This document shows, in pieces, positions 1-12,700 of a DNA stretch of 64,000 bases. The DNA comes from Sthenelais limicola (taxonomy: Eukaryota; Annelida; Polychaeta; Phyllodocida; Sigalionidae). Each line of letters opens with the position of its first letter. Position 1 is the stretch's first letter. The position numbers and the translations under genes were made by a program. Below the pieces are notes generated by a model that worked only from the letters and a program-made list of their open reading frames with translations, did not search any database and had not been told where the DNA came from. The stretch covers positions 149,162,808 through 149,226,807 of the forward strand of contig OW804095.1 in the NCBI GenBank assembly GCA_942159475.1. The letters are read 5' to 3'.

Positions 1-184
1 TCAAAGTTGGGGGTTGGTGGTGACTCAATGAGGTGCTCAGGCTTGTAGGGCAGACTGCGCGGCCCCAGCATGAGGCGGTAGACCAGGTAACTCAGGGCAA
101 TCACCAGCGCAACCACAAACACTGACACTAGCGCTATGGTAATGGTCCGGTACCGATAGTTGGGATCAGGAATGATATGATATT
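1..184 (-). CDS. BMPR2: BMPR2-like exon 4 (partial): transmembrane and juxtamembrane segment
   Basis: After the acceptor TTGTTGCAG the exon reads [14 protein letters not shown], then the hydrophobic stretch [20 protein letters not shown], then basic juxtamembrane residues ([13 protein letters not shown]). It is still open at base 1, so the exon continues outside the window toward the kinase domain. The juxtamembrane YR-basic pattern resembles BMPR2. Confidence 0.87.
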
Positions 185-1938
185 CTGCAACAACAAATGC
201 AAGAAATAATTAGAAACTGGTCAAGTAAAATATTAAGTACAGTAATTACTATATTAATGTAGTGGCCATGTGAGTGACCGTGGGTTGGTGGAACAATGAT
301 AGTAGGACAAGGCAGTTCAGGTAGCTCCGATGGCAGAGCACCAGACATGTAATAGGAAGGTTGTGGTAGAGGTAGAAGGACAAGGAAGTCCTGGTAGCTC
401 AGATGGTGGAGCACCAGACATGTAATAGGGAGGTAGTAGGACAAGGCAGTCCTGGTAGCTCAGATGGTAGAGCACCAGACATGTAATAGGAAGGCTGTGG
501 TAGAGGTAGAAGGACAAGGCAGTCCTGGTAGCTCAGATGGTAGAGCACCAGACATGTAATAGGAAGGTAGTGTTAATGTCCCCTATAGATTTAATATGTT
601 GTATTACCCTAAATGATATTTAATGTTTAAATGATTACTCTAGGGTTATTTAACATATACAGTAGGAAACAAGGCAGTCCTGGTAGCTCAGGTAGTAGAG
701 CACCAGATATGTAATAGGGACGTTGTGGTACAGAGGCAGTCCTGGTAGCTCAGATGGTAGAGCACCGGATATGCAATAGGGACGTTGTGGTACAGAGGCA
801 GTCCTGGCAGCTCAGGTGGTAAATTACATGTAATAGGGATGTTGCAGGTTTTAATCCCATGTAAGGCAGCCACAAATAACAAGCGACCCTTTCTTGGACG
901 AGGGCTATTGATAAGCCAGTGGGTGGGAGGTGACATGACTGGTAAGGAAAAGGTAGAAATAAGTGAACCACTTACTGGATGTAGCAGCGGGGTTTGGCGT
1001 GGCCTCCAACTCGTACACATAGTCGCTGGTTACGTTCACATTGCACAGGTCGCCTGAGCAGCAGCAGAAGTGGGTGTTGTTATGTCGGCGATTGACGGGC
1101 GCGCGCGGGACGCAGCTGGGCTGAGAGCATGTCTGGCGGTCTGACTGGTCCCAACAACCTGCAAATAGACAAACAAATAAACATTTAGAATCAATTAACA
1201 AATTAACAAATTTTAACAATTAATGTCAAAGAAGTTGAATTCATCCCAGAACAGGTGAGGAACAGGACAGGGCTTCCTGTAGTTTGGTTTATTGTGGACT
1301 CTTTACATTCATTCCTTTATATCCAATACTAGCAAATACCCATGCGTAGCACGGGTATTTGCTAGTGGGACAGTGGGGCCCACATCCTCATCTCTCCTCT
1401 CCCACTATGTTTCTCTTTCAAGTTGTCTCTATAACTTAGTATCTTCATACCACAAATGGAACTGTTTAGATGCTTTGTTTTGTCACTGTTCAGTGTTGTG
1501 CTGTTGTTGTGTTGCCTGTCCCTGTCCCTGTCCCTGTCCCAATCCCTCTCCCGCTCCATCTTTCATTGTGAGGTAAGATAGGGGTTTAAGGCTCCAAACC
1601 CTTATTTTATTAATATATAGATGAGAATCAGATTAAGGAGGTTAATTAATGTCACTGCTCTCTGCCACACTTGTCACAATGTAAGATATCAGGTGTGCTT
1701 TCTATATGTACAGGTGTGGAGGAAACCGTTCCACTCAAAACATCTTTCAAAAGAAATTATTTGTAACATTATCATTGTCTTTTGCCCATGATTGTTCATA
1801 TTGAGTAGACCGACTCTCTTGGGCAAGGAGAACTACTATTATGCTGATTCAAACAATCTGTTTGGCTATGTTGAACTGTATTTTGAACTTTGAATTTTTG
1901 TCTTAAATGTGGGTTATTTGAGAGGATTGGTTAAGATG

Positions 1939-1998
<60 letters not shown>

Positions 1999-4900
1999 CA
2001 ATAAGGTCGTCAGGTATTGTCTTAAATGTGGGTTATTTGAAAGGATTGGTTAAGATAGATATAGATAGATAGATAGATAGATAGATAGATTGGATAAGAT
2101 ACAGTAAGGTAGACAGACAGACAGACAGACAGACAAGGAGTCGATCAGACTTTAACGTACAACAGTTGTTCTGCCAGCAGAATGTAGCCAATCAAAAACC
2201 ACATGTTTGCCACATAAATGTCACAACACATTGATAACTAATCGCCCGGTTTACGTCGACTGCGTCTGACATTTGTTTTTTACCAACTGGGTATGACAAA
2301 CGTAGCGACGACCATCACTTCCAGGCTGTCATTGCACGCCCAAGGTTTTAGTTAGAGTCGATATAAAAATAAACTCTTTTTGAAACCTGTCATTTGTCAT
2401 TCGCACAGGTAAAAACCTTTTCATCGGAATTAAACTAAGAGTGAAAAGTTCAGATAATTCGGTTATCTGGAAACCTCACCATTATGAACAGATAGGAATA
2501 CATTTTCATTGGACTGGTTTGTGGTGGTTTTAATGCGGTTTTTCCCCGCTCAACATATATATTTTCATTTTTTTTTTCGAAATGTAGAAAAACCACTCAA
2601 GTCATCATCTTCGATTTGTCATTTTATTGTCCAATATTTCGCCCTATAGGGGGGGGGGGGGGGCTTCCTCAGGGACAGTAATCGTATAGAAGATTGCTGC
2701 TACTTATATATCAAGAATGTGTTGTACTACGACACATAATGTGTCCCGACACATGATGTGTTACGGTTGTTATCAACTGGTGAGGGTCGTCAAGGGAGAC
2801 TAGAAGATTTATGTGAATAGGAGTTTGATAAAGTTGTCTTGTTTGATGAGTTCTAGTGTTAAGATGATACAAAATGTTTGATATATGTAATATAGTGTAA
2901 GAACGGGACTATAGTTTATCTATTTTTGTTGGTTTATTGGATCACTATGGGCGTTAAGAGCCAGTGTACGCGTCTATCCCCATGACCCCCAGCAATCCAG
3001 AAATCTTACTATTGTGGATATTTATTTCTGATATGGGTCAGATTTTCAGAAAATGTATAATTCGCCTTCACCAATCCTCTCTAATAACCCACATTTAAGA
3101 CAAAAATGAGCTTCAAAATGCAGTTTAACCTAACAGAACTGATACTTTAAATCAATGTGTTACCAAATGTACTCAGATATACCTGCTACTCATATTTTTC
3201 CAGCCTAGTTTAGCAGAATTGACTAAATATAAAGAACTACCAATTGTACATTTTCTGAAAATCCGACCCATATACTATAATACCTGTATCAGAAGTATCC
3301 GCCCCGAGGTGTATCTATTATACACAGGTTCTACTGTATTATGTCAGTCTAGCTTCCGAGTTGAGAGACTGAGGGAAATCCTCTCGCTCCAAACCACTAA
3401 ATGCCATTATAATCCCATTAAGACGCCTATACTCCAGGCCCAGGGCAGCTATCAGCGCAGTAGGCGTCCAATCCCTGACACACCATTTTTATCTCATCTG
3501 AGAAGCTCTGACCCCAGACAGATTTCGCGTCACATGGAATAATTTCATAGCATCTGGATCTAAATCTTCAGCTATTGGGTATATTTGTCTTTAGACAGTT
3601 AAATACATGTCCTGTGCATATTTCATTATTTAAGGAAAGAAAAATAGGTTGTGTATGTTTTGGCTGTAGCAAGAAACACACAGGCGACAGCCAGCGACAA
3701 ATCATTCCAACTTTAGGTACATTGCGCAGGAAAACCAGAACAAAAAATGGCTGAAATTGATGGCGTCTGCAGCGCATCTATTTACCAGATTTTATCTACG
3801 GTATAAGCGGCCAATCTAAATAGCCTTCTCCACCACCAGGCGGCCAACACTATTATGTACACGACTTCACCATCAGGAGAGACTGACATATCTTATAGTG
3901 CTTAAATCACATGAGGGTCAGATTTTCAGAAAATGTACAATTCGCCTTCACAAATCCTCTCAAATGACTCAAATTTAAGACAAAAATGAGCTTCAAAATG
4001 CAGTTTAACATAACAGAACTGATACTTTAAATCATTGTGATACCAAAATATACTCTGATATACCTGGTATTCTTCATTTTTTAGCCTTATTTAGGAGAAT
4101 TTCCTAAATGTGTAGAGCTGCCAATTCTACATTTTCTGAAAATCTGACCCATATAATTATATGGTCTTATACCCCGTTGCAACGTACCGATGCATTTATC
4201 TTTAAGATTGTACATTTTATATAGGTTATCCATCTCATATATGTTCATAACGTAAATGACTTAGAAGATGGTTGTTAAATATTAGTAAGCAGATTAACAT
4301 AGGTCGGGGGATGTTTAATGCCACCCCTCACCCCTCACCCCCCGCCACCCTCACCCGCCCCCTCATCCCCCTGTCTAGCATGGCTAGGGTAAGGGTAGCA
4401 GGCAGAACTAACTGTATCTTATGTTATCACGACCATAAGACTTACAATAGTCGAAGAGAAAAATAAAATATTTTCCCCTCGGTTCAAGACTTGATGTAGA
4501 GTCATTAACTTTTCGTCAACAAGACGCTGTCTAGCCTGATCGATTCAAATTAAAGATTTACAAGATGGCGCGTGGGGCAAGCAGCAATATCCAGGAACCC
4601 AGCACCATCTCCCACATTCTACTATTGACCAGCTGTATATATTATATATATGGGCATTTAGCTGTATATATACGCCTAATACAGTGTAAAATTCAGACTA
4701 TACTTTAGTGTTTGAATGATTATTGAAAGTCTTATTAGATTTTTTTGTCAACAACAAAAAATAAGTGGGGTAAGGTAAATTGGCACAAGTGGTTTTTTTG
4801 GGCCTTGTAAATAAGTAAGAGAAATTATACGGTACTGATAAATGTTTATTTATCTAATGCTACATGTGACAAGCATGTCATTGTCATGTCATTGTCTGCA

Positions 4901-6718
4901 GCCCCAATAGCTTCAGTTACAACTTTTATAGTGAAGGTGAAACACATGAGATAAGATATACACTCAGATATCAAAATCTACATTAAATTGATGCGGTAAC
5001 TAATTTAAATGAAAATCATTTACACATTTTATTTTTGCTAGGATAACATTTTTAGCTGAATGCAATTGATAAGTTTTATTGTCTGTCTAAGGTAAAAGGC
5101 CTCAGACAATATTATTTAAGCCTTCAATGACTATATTAGCAAGGTCTTCAGCCGGTGCGAGACCATCTAATCTCAACCCACTATACTACGTCATGCCCAG
5201 AAGAACTGTCTAACAGTCTAGGCTCAGAGTTGAGCGACTCCCTCCAAACTAAGGGAAAGCCCTCGCTCCAAACCGCAAAATGTCATTACTAGAATCCAAT
5301 TAGGACGCCTACTCCCGGATCAGGAAAGCAGTTAGCGCATTAGGCGTCCAACAAATGACACTTATTTAGGGTAATTAATGCCTGAACATACATTCCATAT
5401 TTCTGTACTTGAAAGAACCAGTGGAGGCCCAGTGGAGGCCCCCGACGACAAGATAACTGACAAGGTAATTTACGCCGCGTGTGAATATTCTAGCATTTAT
5501 AGCTATTATAATAATTAATTCAGGGGAAAGCTGGACTCCACAAACAGCAAGGGTTGATGAATAGATGTGGATGTATAGTGATGGTGGCGCACCCAACAAC
5601 CCCACTCAACATCAGGAGGGGAAGGGAGGGTGGAAGGTTGATAGGGGAGGGGGCCCAAGGAGAGGAGGGGGAGCACGAGGAAGAACAGGAGGTGGTGGGG
5701 GGGGGGGGGAGGGAGGAAGAGGGAGCAGGTACAGGGGGAACAGAAGCAGGAGGGGAAGGAGCAGGAGGAACAGGAGGTAGAGCAGGAGATGGGGGAACAG
5801 AAGCAGGAGGAACAGGGGGAACAGGAGCAGGAGATGGGGAAACAGGAGCAGGAGGAACAGGAGGTAGAGCAGGACATGGGGGAACAGGAGGAGCAGGAGG
5901 AACAGGAGGTAGAGCAGGAGATGGGGGAACAGGAGCAGGAGATGGGGGAACAGGAGGAGCAGGAGGAACAGGAGGTAGAGCAGGAGATGGGGGAACAGGA
6001 GGAGCAGGAGGAACAGGAGGTAGAGCAGGAGATGGGGGAACAGGAGCAGGAGGAACAGGAGGTAGAGCAGGAGATGGGGGAACAGGAGCAGGAGGAACAG
6101 GGGAAACAGGAGCAGGAGGAACAGGAGGTAGAGCAGGAGATGGGGGAACAGGAGGAGCAGGAGGAACAGGAGGTAGAGCAGGAGATGGGGGAACAGGAGG
6201 AGCAGGAGGAACAGGAGGTAGAGCAGGAGAGGGGGGAACAGGAGCAGGAGGAACAGGAGGTAGAGTAGGAGATGGGGGAACAGGAGCAGGAGGAACAGGA
6301 GGTAGAGTAGGAGATGGGGGAACAGGAGCAGGAACAGGAGCAGAATAAGCAAGAGGAGCAGCAGTAGGAGCAGGGAGGAGGAGACTACATGTCTTCCATA
6401 TTGCCGGGAGTAGAATGTAGGATGTTGAGGATAGAGTAGGGCAATGCCCGAGCAACTCATTATTGATTTCAACTCATCCACTCGCCAGAAGCCAGACAGA
6501 GAGAGACATACTCCTCCTCCTTCTCCTGTGAACGTGAATCAAAACCTGGGGAGGGACAGGGGTAGGGAAAGGGGAAGGACAGCTAATTCAGTGAGGGAGA
6601 TACTGGAATTTAGCTGGCAAATATGGCTTATGTGCACTGAGTGGATCTGGGAGGATTCACCGTTGGTGGACTGATTAGAGACAGAGTGGAGGAGATAGAG
6701 GAGATAGAGGAGGGGGGT

Positions 6719-6796
<78 letters not shown>

Positions 6797-9700
6797 GAGA
6801 GCGAGAGGGAGGGAGGGAGAGAGAGGGAGAGAGAGAGAGAGAGGGGGAGAGAGAGCGAGAGCGAGAGAGAGAGTGAGTGGGTTAAGGGAGAGAGAGAGGG
6901 ACTCCCAAGCTTAGGGGGAGAGGGGAGACAGGGTGGGAGAAAGGAGAGAAAGGTAGACATTCCTCTTAGCATCTATGAAAGTTTCCGGGAGAAACAGTTA
7001 AATAAAAAGTGAGGGTTAGGCTGACACTCTAATCCCCTTCTCAGATCCTTGATCCATGTTCGTCTGACACTCACCCAATCTCTTTCTCCCAATCCCATCT
7101 GACAGCCTCATTTTCTCCTTCTCTCCTCTCCTCCTGTATCCCTCCACACAGTGCACTCCTCCTTCTTGTCCAGAGTGCAACTGTTAAGGGCCTGGTCCAC
7201 TAAGCCGATTCTCATGCGATTATTACAGAACAGCTACATACCACAGCTACCTTACTCCCAGTATACCACAAGGTACTTACTAGCCCCACAGATCAGATGA
7301 AACATTAGATGGATGGTGAGAAAGAAGTTTATCAATGATTGTATTTAGGTGTTTGATTGTATCAGAAGACAAAGGAGCTAAGTGAGCAATCCGATTCATT
7401 ACAAGCAGGGAAGCTCTGCCCCCTGCAGGGAAGCTCCACCCCCTGCTAAAAAGGGAGAGGTTGAAGAGATGACAGAAGAGAAAGTGGGGCAGAAGAATAG
7501 GAGAAGGAAGAGAAGAACTGTGAAGAAAGTGGAACAAAGTAAGAGCAACTCACAGAGAACAAGAGCAAGACGGAGAACAAAAGCGAACAACACACGGACT
7601 AGCCTGCCAGGTTCTGAGAAGGCAGGAATAATGACACCTGCATAATGACACCTGCAGCTTGGTTTGGTACCATCTTCCAACACCAGCAACACCTGGTAAT
7701 GATACCCTGCAGGTACATGAGACAGATGAGGCAAGGTCAAGGACACAGTGTTGATTGCCCTTTACATAAGAGCTTCCCCAAACCTGTCATTGTCTTGTCA
7801 ATGAGCAATCAATGTCAAGGGCTCTCCCAGTAGTAATACCTTCCTTCTATTACAGTAACATGTCTAGGGCTCTCCCAGTAGTAATACCTTCCTTCTATTG
7901 CAGTAACAGGTCTAGGGCTCTCCCAGTAGTAATACCTTCCTTCTATTACAGTAACATGTCTAGGGCTCTCCCAGTAGTAATACCTTCCTTCTATTGCAGT
8001 AACAGGTCTAGGGCTCTCCCAGTAGTAATACCTTCCTTCTATTACAGTAACATGTCTAGGGCTCTCCCAGTAGTAATACCTTCCTTCTATTGCAGTAACA
8101 GGTCTAGGGCTCTCCCAGTAGTAATACCTTCCTTCTATTACAGTAACATGTCTAGGGCTCTCCCAGTAGTAATACCTTCCTTCTATTACAGTAACATGTC
8201 TAGGGCTCTCCCAGTAGTAATACCTTCCTTCTATTACAGTAACATGTCTAGGGCTCTCCCAGTAGTAATACCTTCCTTCTATTGCAGTAACATGTCTAGG
8301 GCTCTCCCAGTAGTAATACCTTCCTTCTATTGCAGTAACAACTCTCTGAGACTGACAATAGTATGCTTACCCTAACAAAATAGAGGAAAGTTTACTTCTC
8401 CCATGAGCAAGTGGAGGACCCGGTATAAGAGTTGATCTAGAAACAGCCAAAATATCGAAGTATACTACCCCACGAGATCATGAGAGACCAGGTATAGGAG
8501 CTGAAGTATACTATATGATAGAAATCATTCAAGAATAGATGGTAGTATCCTGCTCTATTTTTTTTTCAATTAATACCAGACCTGCCAAGTTCTGGGAATT
8601 GAAACACATGAGGTTTTGTGTTTTGGTATAGATCATTACATAATTATATATCTAGTAGTGGCAGTGCACCAAGCATTATACACTCATATATCTACCAGTG
8701 GCAGTGCACCTAACATCATATATCTACCAGTGGCAGTGCACCAAGCAGGGTAAAGCAACCAGTGATGCCTCACACACAGCAGCAGTGCCATACTACTCCA
8801 CAATCTCAGCCTGGGTAGAGCTAGACTAGCCCTCATCCCTAGGGTTGTTTGTACCCCAGCTCTAGTGTTCCCTATTCACTTCAGTCTTCAGGGGTAGTCA
8901 CCCTAATATGGTTGTGACCATAACATGATAGCTTTTATTTTTTCTAGATTTCTTTGTGGGGTTTTTGGGGGTTTTTTTAATCCAAGACTTGCACAAGTCT
9001 AGGATGGGGCGGCTAGAATCCATCTCTCTCTCTCTCCTTCCTCCTGCTGATTATAATGGCCGGATCTCACAGTAATCACGAGGAACCAAGAGAACTCATA
9101 TATATACTAGAGAATATTCACTACTCCAGATCAGCATATAATGATTATGAAATATCAGTCATTACTATCCGAGTACCGAAATTATTTTTTATGATTATCA
9201 TGGTTATTGACAGACATGGCGAAACCTTCCGGACCGCGGTCCTTGTATTGATCATAAATATAAAGACTAAAATAATCATATATAAACTATATAGAGAGGA
9301 ACACAATCTCTGCATGAAGTTTGTTGATAAAAAATAATTGAATTATCCTAGGAACTATTTAATCAATATAGAAAAATATTATATAAATTAAAATAGATTT
9401 GCTAGTCCATGTAAAGAAAAAGAGAAAAAAAAGTCTGTCTCTTCAAGACATCAGACCTTTTCGCTCCTCTAAATCTTTGCAGTGAAATTGTCAATATTTC
9501 AATGACGGATCAACAGTAACTAGAACATGTAGTGCTCTTTCTTGTTCTCATTTTTTTTAATTTTCCTTATCTTAATGTAGGTTCAGTAGTCTATTCCAGG
9601 AACATACTGGAAGATGTGGAAGTCCCCTTTCAGACCTATGTCTACTTTTTGTACATTTTTAGGTGCAAATAAATGATTTGTTAAATTAGATTCAATTCAA

Positions 9701-12700
9701 TTCCCTAAGATATAACCGTATAATTTCTACAAATGATGGTTTGTTTCTCTGCCAACTGCTTTTGAACTAAAACTATGGTTGACTTTAGACTTCGGAGCTT
9801 GAAATAAATAGACCTGTGAGTTGTTTTTCTGACTTTCTTTTATTTGTCTATATTAACCAACGTTTCGGCTGACCCAGTCAGCCTTCATCAGGGTTAGACA
9901 AATAAGTGTTTTCTACAAATGTAATCCTGACTCCCGTCATCCTAGGGTAGTTTGTGAAGCGAAAGTGAAAGGTTTTGTAGCACAATTTCTCTCTTTTCTC
10001 AGTTTACTTTCTCCCTGCTTTAGTTGTAAACAGCTTCAAGAAAACTAAATAAAACAGTTTTTCTTGTATCTTATACCAGTGCGGCGATACACATGCCACT
10101 CTCCTCCTTCAAACAACATTTGATACGGAGCCAATTTAACTAGAAAAACTTCCATGTACATGTTTGCTTTCTGCCTGTCATTAGGAATATGAATATGTAC
10201 GGATACACAAGCCATGTTCCTGTCTCTGCGTCATTCTCAGACTCAATGTTGACAAGAAAACAATTGGGAAACGTATTTCTTAAAAGAAACAGGAATGAAA
10301 ACAACTTGATTGGAGAAGATAGAAAGCGAAATGGTTTTAATCTAATAACTAAATGTGGAGTTAATTTTGTTTAAATTACTATTATACACACTTTCATTTT
10401 CTGTACGCCACTACGCAGTTTTGAAATTAATTCAGAATCCATATCTAAAATATACTAAACAAGTGATATTCCCCCCCCCCCCCCCACCTTCCAAGGCAGG
10501 ACACCTAGGATGGGGTTCTCCCGGGACACGAATGTGCAGTAATAATATCTTCATTGAACCAGAGCTAACATTATCCATAGATTCTATGCATTATCCTTAG
10601 CCTTTTGTTTCTGATATGGGTCAGATTTTCACAAAATGTACAATTAGCAGCTGTACACATTTAGTAAATTCTGTAAAATCAGGCTGCAATTTGGTCAGTA
10701 CTAGGTAAATTCGAGTATATTCGACATTGCATTGATTCTAGCAATCTGGTTGGTTAGGTTGCACTGTATTTTGAACTTTATTTTCGTCTGAAATTTGGGT
10801 TATTTGAGAAGATTGGCGAAGTTGAATTGTACATTTTCTGAAAATCTGACACATATAGAGCCCTCACCGGAAACCAGCTAGCGATTTACCAGGACCTTAT
10901 CAGAAAGTTAAACTCGGCAACAACACGAGGAGCTGAGAGAAAAGTGTTTTGTTTCCCTGGCAACACTAACCAGTGCAGCACTACAATACAGTGAGTGCCT
11001 CTATGTTACCATGGTCACGCATTGCCAGTTTTAGTTTACTGTCTGATACATTAGAACATATCAGGACAAAAGGTATCAATGAGACTAGCTTTATAATAGT
11101 TTTAATACGAGTTTGGCATAATTTGGTCAATAAAATTCTATGAATGTTTACTTGTTATGTTGGAGAAATCCACAAGTTTGAGTCGCCCAAGCCAGGAAAA
11201 CCAGTCAGAATGTTAAGCAAAACGAAGGGTTCGAACCTAGTCCTGGAACCTCAACCCCCTTTAACCCCAATGCTAAACTTATTAACCACAGTCTAGGCCC
11301 AAAGTTGAGAAAGTCCCTTCCAGCGAAAGGAAACTCTCGCCTCAAACCACAAAGTGCCATTATAGTTCCATTAAGACCGCAACATGTCATTATATTCCCA
11401 TTAAAACGCCGAGTTCTAGGCCAGGAAACCGATTAGTGAAGTAGGCTGACATACAATTCTTATCTGATCTGAGGGTTTAGACCTAGAGTAGTTCATTCAC
11501 AACCCATTCTGGGACAGGAACTCATTGTGGATCCCGTCTGTAGTTAAACTACTGTAAACGTATTAATATTAGCGCAGTATTTATTTTCGCGCACCCACCT
11601 TTGTGCGCAAAAATAAATCCTGCACGAAAGGTATAATTATTGCATAAACAATGTGTGAGACTTCCTTGCTGCGCGAATTTAAATCCCCGTGAAAAGGTGT
11701 CAAATTACTCAGTGCGCGAAAAATGATCTGCGCTAAAAATAAATACGTTTACAGTATTGAATATCAGCAGTAAGGAGGGGGGAGGGGGGGGGGGGGGTTG
11801 CTGGCGCCAATAATGGATGGAGAGATTGATCGGTGGCTGTCAGCAGCCGACACAACACAAGGAGCCGCAGATGGCAAGTGTAGCAAGGATAGAAAGATTC
11901 CTTCAAAGCTACCATTGTCAAGTGCAGTGAAAACCTGCACAAAACAGTTAAATGTTTATTATGTATCATAATGGTTCCCTGTAACAAAATGTCTCAAAAA
12001 AATAACAGAAGCTAATCCCACGTTTATGCATTCTCATGAAAGGGGTAGGTGTATAATAATATGTTAGGAACTTTTTGAGAATTGTTGGAGCCTTTTGGGA
12101 ATTATCTAGCAACTCTTAATTGGGGTTCTATCTAATTAATTGTGACCCTGAAATTGAGTTTGATGGGCTTGAACACTACTGACACCATCATATGTTATGA
12201 GGCCTTCAGTCTAGGCTCAGGGCCTATCAGATCAGATCGGTACGTCTCCTGTATTTAATGGCTTTCCCGGCCCAGTATTGGCCAACTAAGGGGAGTTGAC
12301 GATCAGAAGTGAGAGGCATCATATGGGTTTCCCTGAGTTTGAAGGGATTTATGTTGGTTCTGAGCCTACTCTGGGGCTGGAAATCCTCCAAAAGAATGAT
12401 ACCATCCCCCTGTTGATAAAGTACCAACAACAATACAGGGGTACCTATAGGAGGGTACATATACAAAATAACCCCAAAGTTAAACATATTTAGGCTTTTA
12501 ATACTACCCTGGCATTAACTGTTATGCACCTACTATACCCCGTAACAGCATTTGAGAGAACGATTCAGTAAAGTACACATTTGAAGCTTGACATTTGAAG
12601 TGATACAAAGTGCCTTTCCCTATTTCTCACAGTACATCATTTATGGCTACTGAGATGCACCGAAAAATCATTAAAATTGTGTTCATCGAGAACTATTGGC

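Noticed and set aside
303..870. True tRNA genes
   Set aside because: Only A-box-like and anticodon-arm pieces; no unit folds into a full cloverleaf with a T-arm and acceptor stem.
5520..6481. ORFs of 159-311 codons on both strands (Pro/Ala/Val, Leu/Phe, Gly/Thr, Glu/Gln)
   Set aside because: All come from one 42/45-bp purine minisatellite whose unit length keeps every frame open; no start context, domain or splice structure.
7812..8375. 187-codon ORF with 16-residue repeats
   Set aside because: A noncoding 48-bp minisatellite inside an intron of the opposite strand; repeated protein unlikely to be real without other support.
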